NCBI RefSeq assembly: GCF_000002995.4
Contig: NW_025062479.1
Location: forward strand, 16,426,721-16,490,720
Direction of reading: 5' to 3'
DNA length: 64,000 bases
Source: Brugia malayi
Taxonomy: Eukaryota; Nematoda; Chromadorea; Rhabditida; Onchocercidae
Positions 1 to 11,896 of the stretch are shown here, one piece after another (positions within the stretch are counted from its first letter, which is position 1; every line of letters starts with the position of its first letter). Made by a program: the position numbers and the translations under genes. The notes beneath the pieces are model-generated. The model did no database searches. It was not told the origin of the DNA and saw only the letters and a program-made list of their open reading frames with translations.

Positions 1-1834
1 TTGTTTTTCCATTTGTTCTAAATTTTTATTTAACGAACGAAAATTCACAAGTATACAAGTAATTCATTATTCGTTGCACTTTATATTTGTTTCAGAAATT
101 CTAGTAAAAAAAATGCAATTTGACTTTTTTCTTCTTTTTAAACAAAATACGTTTAAATGAAATATGCAAGAAAAGAAAAAAAAAGCAACGGTAAAATTAC
201 AAAAACATAATAAAGTGGAATTGTAGTCTATTTCACAAATGGCTTATTTCATTTGTTTTCCGTTTACTTTTCACCGAATAAATTTTAGGCAAGTGATTAA
301 ATGCTTGTGTAGTTGATTTAGACGTGTGAAGTGATTGAATTAATCTTTGTTATAATCTACTTTATCACTAAAGTTGATTTACTATGACGTTTTAGAGCAT
401 AATTTTTCAAGTCACATATGCAAATTCGGAATTTCTACTTTTTAACCATATTTATCAATTTTACCGTTGTTATTGGTATGAATAAGAAGTAGAGCAAAGA
501 AAGAGAAATAGGTTAATCAATTATTTGTATTGTATATCAAAATTTATTTAAAATTTGAATGGATATTTGACTTTTTTCGTCAGTTATATCCAAAAATATT
601 ATTATGTGTACTGGTCTACAATATTGATAATTACACCTAACTAAACATTATTTTTAAATAAACAAAATTAAATGCAATAAAACCTTATTAATATATCTCA
701 TGTGAAAAAAAAAATCATTGGGTTATATTGATGAAAAATAATTTATTAATGTGGGAAAATTAATTTTTGCGTGCAGAGGAAGTAATATTTTGCAATGAAA
801 TTAAAGTTCAACAATGTTTGCACTTATCTTTACGGCTTTAAATACAGTTAAATTGTTGTTTTTTTCTTTGAAAAGGATAAATTAAATTGTTTGTTTAAAT
901 TAAAATAACTGAGTGTAGTAGATAATTTCAAATATTATAATGATCTCAAATAATGAATTAGTAACTAAGTTCTCTTTTTTTTTATTAACATTTAAAATAT
1001 AATTTTTTATTACCATTTAAAATATGTATTAATTAAAGTGAAATATATTTTAAATGTATTTCACTTCAATTAAAAGCCTTTCAAATAATTGAATTATTAA
1101 TCTCAAAGTCCAATTTTTGCGTAATGAAAGAAATATTTAAAAAATGATTGAGTTTCAGAGTTTTAAATAAATTTCAACAATAATTTTCTCGGATTATAAT
1201 TAATAATTTAGTTGTCTTATAAAGATTAAAAATTACAGATAAAAACAGAAAGAATAAATGAAAAAACTATTTAACCACTTTCAAAAAAAAGTACCGCAGC
1301 CTTAATGATACATTGTCATCTATTTATTATTACTACTATTATTATCATTATCATTATTATTATTATTAAAATTTTTTTTTTATATTGCTGTTAACAAGCC
1401 ATATTCTCTGCCTTCACTTTTTTTCTGTCCATGTAATAATCATAATTCGCAGTAAACATTTATAAGTTTTTGCACCAATTCAGGTTATAATTATATGTTT
1501 AATATAAATTGAATCAATAATTTTTAATGTTTATTACATACATCTATTATTGTTTATTTCATTAGTTATGTTTTCTTTTTTTCTTAATTTGTTTAGGTAT
1601 TTATTGTAAATGCTTCAATTGCTTTCGAATATTATATTTCTGATGGTTATCGACAACTATTAATTCAATTTGTAGCAATTATTCAAAAAAAAAAAAAAGA
1701 AAAGAAAGAAAAAGAAATTGCGCACTTTGCTAGCGGTATTCGTTATTCGGTATTTCAAGGTTAATGATTGATGCAATCTATCTTCATTCCGCCATTCCTT
1801 CATTTGTCCTTTTTTTCTTTTTTCTTTTTCTTTT

Positions 1835-1836
<2 letters not shown>

Positions 1837-1865
<29 letters not shown>
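1837..1865. repeat. Poly-T homopolymer (29 T)
   Basis: An uninterrupted run of 29 T follows a T-rich stretch with scattered C. It creates a spurious Phe-rich open frame on the plus strand. Confidence 0.9.
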
Positions 1866-2913
1866 GTTTTCATTTTAACACCAGAAAAAGGAGAAAGAAA
1901 AATCGGAAAAGTTGTCATTCTAGAATTTTTCATATTAGTTTTCTGATGATGGAAACGATTTTACTTTTCAATTAAAACCATTTATAAAATGGTGCAAAAA
2001 TTTTTAAAAAATAAAAAAATATATACACATATAATGTAACAAATAATTGGTTATTGATAAAAAGGAAGTTAAATTAACCTTTGGTTTTAAAAAAGTGTTA
2101 GCAATATTTTCGTGTTGAAATGGTTAAATTAAATTGATAAATTGATTAGATGAGAAGAAAAAAGGAAAACTGAAAATATAAGATATGGTGGTACTAAATA
2201 CTCATTGGTCGAGAATTAAAGAATAAATATTTTTAGATGTGAAGGATTAGACTTTTAACATTTTAATTATGGAAATTTCAACTGAAATAAGCTAAAAGAA
2301 GAGAAAAGCATAATGTAAAATTTGAAGAACTCCGAATTTCATTTTTTATTTATTTGGTTCCTTTTTTATTGAAACTTAATTTTGCAATTTAAAATAAGTG
2401 TTAAATTAACGTGCCAAAATTTAAATGAATAAAGGAGTAATAATTCTCTGATTATTTTATTAATAAATTCTTAAATTTCAAGAACTAACTTTGCAGATAA
2501 ATTTTTAAGCTTTTGATTGGAAAACAGTCCTAGATTTTTATAGGCAAATTTTTTATTTAAAGGGACAAAAACATCGAAGAGTAAATTTACATAGTCATTT
2601 TCAGGTGCTTGAAAATTTTTTTTAATTATTTAAATACTTTAGACAAAAATTAGCTCAATTGCAATTGCTTTGGGATTTCAATGATGTAAAAAGCTATTTT
2701 GGTCTATTTTTTTCTTCCCTCTAATAATCGTCCCGTCAACAAATTAATTAATTAATTTAAAAAGTGATTAAAATGAGTTGTAACAATTTTCACCATTTTT
2801 TAGTTTAAGGTTGAAAAGAAGAACCAGTTATCTAAAAATTCTACAAGTTTATGTTGCTTAATTTTATTATTCAAATATTGAAAAAATGTTGAAATGGAAA
2901 TCTTTTTCAAAAA

Positions 2914-3035
2914 CGTACAATACAAAGAAAGAACGGAAAAAAAATCAAGGGACAGAGATAGAGAGGGAGGGAGAAAGAAAGAGAGAAGAGAAAAGAAGAG
3001 AAAAAAGGGGGAAAAATAAGGCGGAAGAAAAAAAT
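2914..3035 (+). repeat. Polypurine tract
   Basis: About 120 bases of almost pure A and G on the plus strand, with GAGAGA and GGGAGG blocks. The frame open here encodes only Lys, Glu, Arg and Gly, so I treat it as simple sequence and not a gene. Confidence 0.8.
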
Positions 3036-3830
3036 CAAAATTTGAATTATCTTGAATATTGGAATTATGAATTTTCTCACAATTTCAATTGAAAAAATCA
3101 CGCATATATTGCATTATTTCGGATTCCGGATTTCGTACTATAACCATTCCGGTCTGCCATTATATAATATATGTAATATTCGTTACATTTAAGCAATTCC
3201 ATCTATTCATAAGCTTTCCAAACTTTATCAAAACTCTACCATATGCTTTCCTCATCAACAATTTCTTTCAATTACATTGTACGCTATCACTAAGTAAAAG
3301 CCACATAAAACCACGTGAGTACATGAAATTCTCTAACTGCTCGTGGATTATTCCATTCTGTTTTTGGTGATAAATTTAGAAGCATAAAATAATTATAAAT
3401 ATATTATTATTATTATCCTAAACGAATAACTTAAAATGAATGGTATGTTTCCTAATTTGTTCGTACATTTGACATTCCAAATCAACATGAAAGATAGCTT
3501 TTACACGCGTAAGACGTAGATGAGACGAAATATGGCGTTACACGTATTACATGATGAAATAAGGAGTAGATATCAATAACGCTGAAAAGGCATTATCAGT
3601 TACATTCCTGTATTTTATCTATTTCTCGACTATTAAAATTTGGGCGGAAAATTTCAATCATAACAATGGCAACAAAATTTTGTTATTGAAAAATTTTTAT
3701 ATTAAAAAATCAAGGAAGAAAATTTTAGAAAATAATTTCCTAAAAGGAAAAAAAGTAACGAAATAACTAATGAAATTTTACAAAAATATGATTTGCAAAG
3801 TTTGTTAAAACTGGTTGGTTTCATTTGTCG

Positions 3831-4066
3831 AAAAGAGGAAAAGAGAGGGATAGAGAGAGAAGGATAGAGAGAAGGCGAGAAAGAGAAAGGGAGAAAAGAA
3901 AAATGGTTAATTAGTTGGCCGAAAGATGAAAATATTACCAATCATTTTAAACTGACAAAATTCACTTCTTTTAGCCTTTTTTTTCCCTCTTTATTTTTCT
4001 CCTTCTTCAGCTTTCGCTCCCTCTCCTTCTCCCTCTCCCTCTTCCTTCCTTTCCTTCTTTTCCGCC
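3831..4066. repeat. Polypurine tract followed by polypyrimidine tract
   Basis: Bases 3831-3905 are almost pure purine (GAGAGA and GAAAGGGAG blocks). After about 60 ordinary bases, 3966-4066 is almost pure pyrimidine (CTCCTTC and CCCTCTC blocks). The two tracts are roughly complementary in composition and could pair on one strand. Confidence 0.75.
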
Positions 4067-6410
4067 ATGCTAACAGCAACAAAAACAATACTTTTTAACT
4101 TTTTTTGTATTTCAAAGAATATTCAAGAAAAAAAACGCTGTTACTCTTTCACGTGTTTCACTACTAATTAATTAATTCTATCCTCCCTTTCCTATACAGA
4201 AAACGCTGTTTCATTGGGATTTAAATGAATTTATTCCAGAAAATACAAGCATATCCATTTTATTCAAAACAAAATTGTGATTAAAAAGTAGCCTTTTTTT
4301 TTTCATTTTTTAAATAAAGAGCAAGAAAAATTTAATCACCAAATATATTCATTACCAAATTCTCTATTTTGTTTATTAATTTAACAATTTTAGTTGGATG
4401 AATGTGCTATCTTGTCTAAATTGCTCAAATGTTCCTTTGGTATAAGTTTGTGCCAAAAAATTCCATCCAAATAGTCAACGAGAAAGATTAAAAATGAAAG
4501 AAAAAACAAAATAGAAGAAAGAAGAAATAATATGCATAGGCAAAATAAAAAATGAAAAACTATTTTTCATTTCAGAATTTGTTATTTATAATTGTTATTG
4601 CTTCATATAATTACTGTCGTTCACATAAATTTTAGATAAGGTTGAGGTTAACTGCCGTTTTAAATTCGTCTTTTAAATTTTGAAAATTTCTAGATAACTA
4701 AAATGATTGAAGCTTAAAATTTAATTTGTTTTATTAATAAATATCTCTTAAATCTAATCCCATTATTCCCTTTTTTTTTTCCTTTTCTCTCTCTTTCTCT
4801 AAATGTTGTAATGCGTTTGATTTCCTTCGTTTCTAAGATTTATAAATTTTTGAAATTGTTAATTCTCTTTAATTTTTTCTTAAAAAAAATGCATAAAACA
4901 AAATAACATGAAGAAATTGATTTGTTTGATCGTTCTGTAAGATAATCATATCAATTAAAAGAGGAAAATTAAATCATTCATCTTGTCATAGCATCTATTA
5001 CTTTAGTTCATAATATTTACCTAACTCTCATATTCGTTTCACTCATTCACAGAGTAAAAGTGGCTTATTTGAACAATTTTCATTATAACAAAATGAACGG
5101 ATCATTTCTTTTCTTTGATCGGTAACAGTAGTAGTTGGATAATGCATTTGTTAAAGTTATCAAATCATTTAATTAATTCTCACAAAAAAGTAATTAAACA
5201 AAATGAAAACAGGTTAGAAGTGGATACAATAGATAGTAACCATCAATTTCATTCTTATCCATTTCTTCTCCAGCTCTCATCATTTCAACAATTAAGTGAA
5301 TAATTTCAAAAAAAAAAAAAAAAAAGCTGATTTAAGAAAGAGAATGAGAAGCAATATATAAAAACTGAAAAAAGAAAAACAATAAGGAAAGTGTAAATGA
5401 AATGACACAAAATTAGACATCTAATATAGTAAATCTAAAAAAAAAAAATAAATAAATAAATTCAAATTATTTCTATTACAAAATACTTTGACATGCATAA
5501 AAGGAAAAATAACTTTTCTAAACAAAAACTTTTAATTGTATGGACGATTAATTAAAGCAAATAAAGTAGTTATATAATAAATGTGATCGATTGTGTTCAG
5601 TCAAAATTTAAAAGAAAAAATAATCAATTGTCTGAAATCAGCAATAATTAATTAGTGATGCCAAACAAATGCTATGATTATACCTTTTCCTTGTGTAATT
5701 TCTGGTAAATAATAAATGTTACCTGTTATTTATCAACAGTCAAAAGATTTGTAATATATTGATTGACTTATTAAACCACATAATATTTAAATTAATCTTT
5801 TTAATCCATAATAGTTTAAATTTAAATCGCAAATTTCAAAATCCGAAATAAATCATAGCATTAAATATTACATAACATCAGAAATTAATGAACGAATTAA
5901 AAAAAATAATTACGAATGGAAAAAATGTGAATTTTTTCAAAATTTCAAATTTCAAGAGAATGTTATCATAGTGAGAAAAAAAGGAAATATATATATATAT
6001 AGTCGAATAAAATAAAGTGTTTAATTGTCACAATGTTTGCATTATCGTATGACAGATAATAATAGATTGATAAGGTTTAAATTTTTAAAGCTATATTAGA
6101 CGCTATATTTCTTGAGAAAAGCAAACTACTAATGATAAAGACCTGCCTTCGATTTAGTAAATCATTGCCCTACGGCTAATGAATGACCATTAATTTTATT
6201 CGAAATTTTTGTTGTATCTAATGCTCTTTTCCATTATCATCGATTACTCTTTTTTCTTTGTTATCTATTTTCGATAATCATTATTGTGCTTAGTTAAAAA
6301 AATAGTTCAGTGTGTTATGCAAAGTAGCCTTTGTGTTAAACATGAAAAAATTCAATGATAATAAAAAAAAAAAAAATTCAATGAAAAAAATGCAATCATG
6401 ATAATAATAT

Positions 6411-6560
6411 TTAATTAATTACTAACAATAATAATAACAGTAATAATGAATAGCAGTCATTTAACAATAATAATAATGGTAATAATAATTTATGATAATA
6501 ATAACAATAAATAAATAATAATAATAAGAAGAAGAATAATAAGAATGTCGTGTCATTCAA
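6411..6560. repeat. Degenerate TAA/ATA triplet repeat
   Basis: An interrupted array of AAT, TAA and AGA triplets. Its minus-strand open frame is Leu-rich only because of the triplet composition. Confidence 0.8.
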
Positions 6561-7039
6561 AACTAGCTTAATTATGATGCTACTAGCAATCATCATCGCT
6601 ATAATTGTGACAAACTTGAATTAATCCATCTATATCACGTTATGGACACAACTAGATATTGCGAAAGCATTTGATATCCATCGCTACTTTTGCAAAAATT
6701 TCCAACCGATGGTATTTATTACCTATTGATACAAGCGATAAAGTTGTGATAAGTTTGAAAGCAAATTAATGATAATATCAGTAATTGTTGGCAAATTGTC
6801 TACAACAATCAAATGGTCATAACATGCTTCAACATGTATGCTTAATGAATTCAAAACAACTAATGTAAATTTATTATACATATGCTTCGAAGACTTTGCA
6901 GTAATTTATTAAAATGCAAGTTGCAAAACCTAAATGAGAAATGTAACGAATAAACACTGCACGAAATAAATTCAGTATATTTTGAAAATTATTTAAAAAA
7001 TATATAAAAAAATGAATGAAAAACATTTCAAATTCTAAA

Positions 7040-10000
7040 TTATTTTCCGGGTGTCAAATTGTACGGAATTTCACGGAAGCAATTTTGATATATGCTAACA
7101 AATGCAGCAAGATCAAATTTTTGAATAGTTTCAAAAATTTTTTGCTCATTAGTCGTTTTTGAGAAACGAATTTCAGTTGCACGATTGCAACTATCCATCA
7201 TATCCATTTTTTCATCTTCTTTCTGTGGATTGCTCGGTTTCTTTGCTGCTATCAAATGTTGAAATATACCAACTAACATATGTCCCCAATTTCTTGTGGA
7301 GCAAAATAGAGCTGCACCAGCATCATCCTGAACATCTTTTAATTATAATTACTCTAATTAAACGGAAGAAATGAATAACTTATAAGAATAAATGTGTATT
7401 TTGTAATAATAATCAATAAGTGTGTAATTTATATGAAATACAATATGCAATAAGTTGAAAATTAAATGAAAGATTACTTTGTTCATTTCAAAAATAATTA
7501 TTAGTAAAAAAATGAAAACTAAAATGAATGAATGCATTCGTAATTTGCATAAATGTAAAATATCTTTCATCGTTTAACTTTTTTTCAATATTTAATTGAA
7601 AACTGAGGAAATAATTTCATTCAGTTGTGTAAGTGAATGACCTTCATTGTGTACTTTAAGGAGCGGAAATGTGAACGATGATTAAAAGACTGATCAGATA
7701 TTAAAAGTATGTCAGAAGAGGACAATGAATTTTTGTGAGAAAAAAAAAAAGATAGTAACTAAACTTAAGAAAAAAAGAAATCTTTTCAAGAATTCGCAAA
7801 AATTTTGCGAATATCTGCAAGTGCAAAAAAAACGAGAAAAATCTATAATGTAAATTGAAGAGATGGCAACTGGTGCAATGGAAGAAAACAAAAATGCATA
7901 TGTAGATTGCTACAAAAGATTAAAACAGCACGACAAAAAAGAAAAAATAGTTTAAATTTAGAATTACAATAAATTTTAGCTAATACAAAGAAGAAAAGAA
8001 TAAACAAACCCAACACGCAGTCTCATTAACAATAATGGGTGACCAAAAATAATTAGGCTTATCTTTTACAGGATTGATCGAATGAATGTTAATTAATTGA
8101 ATTTGATCTTGCTTGATGAATTCAGTTGCTAAAATAAGAAATAAACAAGTTATAAATTTATTTTTTACTGTTAAAACTACAAATTTCAAAATCTTGAAGA
8201 AAAAATGTATAAAATAAATAAAATATTATAGATATGAGAATCTATTTGCAAACTTTTACATGGATGTATATAAGCATTTATATTAGCTGAAAATATTAGA
8301 AATTTTTTTTTTTCTCTTTTTTTACATAATTTCTTTTTTTATCATTATTAGTTACTGACCGTTATTTGTAGTTGTAAATCCAACAATCCAACATTTTTTC
8401 TTTTTCAATTTCAAAACATCAAAATTTATAATTGAAGACTGTAGCAATGATGGTCGAACATTTAACTGAGCGACATGTTTTGGTGCTGGTACTGGTGGAC
8501 AAAGCTAAAATTGGCGAAAAGAGTCAGAAAAGAGAAAAAAGAACTAGAATTGAAAATAGGAATAACTATCATTCACTGGAATACTTTGGAACATAATGTA
8601 ATTTGTACAATTAAAATAAATGTTTGACGTGTATCTGATATAATTCTCTTATTTAAATCTAAAAAATATTTCATGCAAGATAAGAAAAAAAGAAAAATAG
8701 TGAAAACTAAACTGGATATTGTATCATTATATGAAATCACTTATTTAACACATATACAAAAAAGAATTTAAGTTATTAAATTACTTAATTTTTTACACTT
8801 CTTTTACCATTCCAATATCTTTTTTTCCCTTTTTTTGGATCATTTTTTTTTTTTTTTATTTTTATTACCCAAAGAGCAATAGGAAAATTGGAAAAAGAAA
8901 AAGAAATAAATGAAGGTAAATATAACAGAATTTTAAAAAGTTTACTGCAAAAAAAAAAAATTTATGAAACTTTCAAAAATTTTTCATGAAAAGTTCGTTA
9001 TTTTACAAAAAGGTAGCAATTTGGTAAGCAAATATTGCATCTAAAATTCTTCCATTACTTCTTTTGCATATTTAATTTCTTACTCTTTAAATAAGATGAA
9101 ATTATTTGTCCCAGCGATAACCGAAATATGGGACAGAAAATCTATAGGAGGAATTAGTTATTTTCCGATTAACAATTAGCTTAATAAATGATAAAAGGTT
9201 GCTATCTCGGCATAAACTGATTATATTTGCAGAAATGCTAATATACTTTTAACAAAAGAAATGGCAGGAATTTACTCATTAGATTTTATTTAGATTTTTC
9301 AAAGAGGAATTTAAGATTTATATGCAATCAATTTTAGCAATATAATTTCGTTGATAAATAGTTAACTTTCGAAAAAAATGCGTTACTAAAATTATTAATA
9401 AAAAAGGAGAAAATTTTGGATTTATAAATTAAAGATAATGTAAGCGATATAAAATTACTGTTGATAATGCCATTTCGGGAATTTTCAATATTCCCCAGGT
9501 TTGTCCAATTTCCACCACTTCAGCTGCTAATGTTTTAGGTCGTTTCAATGACTGTACAGTAACTACGAATTCGGATAGCCTAGAATTTCAGTTGGCAAGT
9601 CTTTGTCTTAAAATTGTGTTTCAAACTGACTGTTAATGAATTCAATGAAATTAATTAATCAATTATTCTAATCCTCTATTTGATGACAACAACAATCTTA
9701 GCCAAATATCTCCTTATCACATTTTCCACCAATGGCGGCACATGTAATTGAAATTAGAAGCCGTATTCATTTTTTTTATTGGTAATTTTTAATATTGGTA
9801 GTTTTTTTCTAATTACAATTTCATTTTTGAAGTAAAATGATAAAAATAGAAAACCTTGCATGAATCCTACCTTCTTCCAGTTGTTGCATTCAACAAGCAA
9901 TGTGATGAAGTCAATATCAGTTGAGTAGAAATGATGGTTCCGGTACAACTGGTAACAATGTTTGATGATACCTCACGAGAAAATACCTAAATTTTTTCGT

Positions 10001-10902
10001 TTGTAACAAAATTAGTTACGATAGCAATACTTTGTTTTATAATTAAAAAACTAACTTTTTAAATTTTTTCACATTTTTTTTTTTAATTCGGTCATCTTGT
10101 GCAGAAGAAAAAACATAACATATGCAATCCACGTACGTCACTGACGTTAATTTATATCAGAGAATGAAGCTTATCCTGAGAAAATATTATGCAATGATAA
10201 ATTAAGTATTCGTTCTGAGGTATTTTCAAATAATGTTTTGATAAGTTTCATTTTGATATTTAAAACTGATAATTAGTTTTGTGATCTGATGCAATGGTTA
10301 CTTGAACGAATCGATACTCTAATAATTACTGTCAATAACATACATATCACATGTCTCGAATTTGGAATCTGTTAAGCATAAATTTATATCAGAGAATGAA
10401 GCTTATCCTAACAATGTTTATTCTAATATTTATTAAGTATCACACAGTCTAAATGACTGGTCGAAAAATGTTATGAGAACAAAAATAATTGAATTTCATT
10501 TGTATCACTATTTCAATCAATTTATTTGCATGCTTTTCGGTTTATACAAGTAATAGTCTTTTTTCGATTAATGATTTAAGGCTTTCAGATTTTTATTATT
10601 ATTGATTTTACGGAATTTTTAGAGAACAAATGATGTATATGATTTCTTTTCTCGTCTCTTAATTTTTGAAAAAAAACGAAACTTGAAAATTCTTTTAATT
10701 TTGAAAAGTAATAAAATTACGAAAATTTGTAGTTTTTATTCATTAAAAGAAAAGCAATACTATGTAAAAATACTTTAACAAGGAAACCAAATCGATTCCA
10801 ATTCTTCTCTTCACCACCAATAATTGCCATTGTATCAGAAGGCATTAGCCATAGTATGATGGATGATAATGTAATGTTGAATAAATTCAGAAAATGCATC
10901 AT
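7040..10902 (-). CDS. Secreted trypsin-like (DUF316-type) serine protease homologue, probably inactive
   Basis: Eight exons: 10774-10902, 9871-9986, 9459-9579, 9084-9141, 8577-8634, 8360-8504, 8010-8128 and 7040-7327. Exon 1 encodes a signal peptide starting MMHFLNLF, then the trypsin-like start IIGGEE. Exon 2 has SCTGTIIST and LILTSSHC, which keeps the catalytic His with its Cys. Exon 4 holds VIAGTNN and exon 5 NCTNYIMFQSIP, where families normally read NDIxLxEL, so the catalytic Asp appears to be Tyr. Exon 6 carries LCPPVPAP and CWIVGF. Exon 8 begins DDAGAALFC in place of DSGGPLxC, so the catalytic Ser is Ala. About 345 residues with a charged tail. All junctions keep phase except exon 3 to exon 4, which is off by one; an unseen micro-exon, an indel or gene decay could explain it. 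Fold assignment is firm, inactivity is inferred, and substrate or role is unknown. Confidence 0.72.
10149..10409 (+). repeat. Dispersed direct repeat, two 29-bp copies
   Basis: Identical 29-base copies lie at 10149-10177 and 10381-10409, both containing ATCAGAGAATGAAGCTTATC. They are 232 bases apart, inside the first intron of the protease homologue. Confidence 0.85.
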
Positions 10903-11896
10903 TAACTTAGATTGATCGGAAGTGGAAAATATAATAATGCTAAGAAGGCGAACTTTGATGTAATAAAAGAAGCTTTGAATAATAGACAAAATGAATGGAA
11001 GAAAAAGATTGCTTGGATGGATCGGTGGCAAACGTTTTGCGTCATTTCATTATCTTCCAACTCCTACCTCCTTCTGATTGTTAGAAATGATAACGATGAA
11101 TTGGAATGATAAGTAGCATATAAAAAGATATTCATCATCTTTAAGTCTTTGTTAAACTATATTCCCTATCCTACCATATGACATCACTTTCTGAAATCAA
11201 TTTTTCCTTTTTCTTTGTAAGAAAAGGAAAAAGAAAGAATGATCATTGATAAAAATATTTTATTCAAATATGCAAATATGAAATCGAATAAAGAAAATTT
11301 TAAATATGAAACACGCATACTACAAACTCCGAAAGATTTATTACGAAAAAAAAATTTTTTCTTCCTATTTTTGTTAAGGAAATACAAATTAAAGACTTCA
11401 AAAAATAATTTCAATGATAAAAATATATTTAAAGTTTGTATTTTCAGAATTATAACATGAAACGTCGAATATACATGCAATTTTGATTCCTAAAGACCAA
11501 TTTCGTAATATCAAAATCTTATTGTCGTGTTTTATTTATTATAGATATGATCTTTTTTAGTGATATCAAAAATTTTGAAATAAAAAGCAAAAATCACTCC
11601 TCATCATGGCAAAAGATAAACGAACAAATGCTACTATAATCCCAGAAAAAAACTAAGGTAGCACAAAACCACCTAAAAAAGATCAAACTAATGGGTCGGC
11701 AAACAATAACGTATTAAGATGGAGAATTAAATTTCATTTGTATCGCCACTAAAACTGAGATGCGATAAATGTCCAAAGAAAATAACGCTGAACTGATTTA
11801 AAAATAGGATTTATCATTTCATATAATCATGAACAAAAATAGAAAAAGGAATTTTTTATTCGATAAATTATATTAGAACACCCAACATACAAAGCA
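10903..11896. other. Intergenic stretch
   Basis: Lies between the trypsin-like gene and the 3' end of the TMEM70-like gene. Open frames on both strands at 11184-11480 are AT-rich and overlap each other without splice support. I see no gene. Confidence 0.5.

Larger units (their letters stand above)
1..7039. other. AT-rich non-coding stretch
   Basis: I see no convincing exon here. Open frames are short and come from homopolymer or low-complexity sequence. The stretch holds a run of 29 T at 1837-1865, ATT-type triplet repeats near 1320-1377, purine tracts at 2914-3035 and 3831-3905, a pyrimidine tract at 3966-4066 and TAA-type repeats at 6411-6560. It may be intergenic DNA or a large intron. 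Confidence 0.6.

Noticed and set aside
1764..1946. Open frame rich in Phe
   Set aside because: It is produced by the T homopolymer at 1837-1865 and has no splice sites or family resemblance.
2886..3101. Overlapping open frames on both strands
   Set aside because: They read through a purine tract; composition is Lys/Glu/Arg on one strand and Phe/Leu/Ser on the other, as expected from simple sequence.
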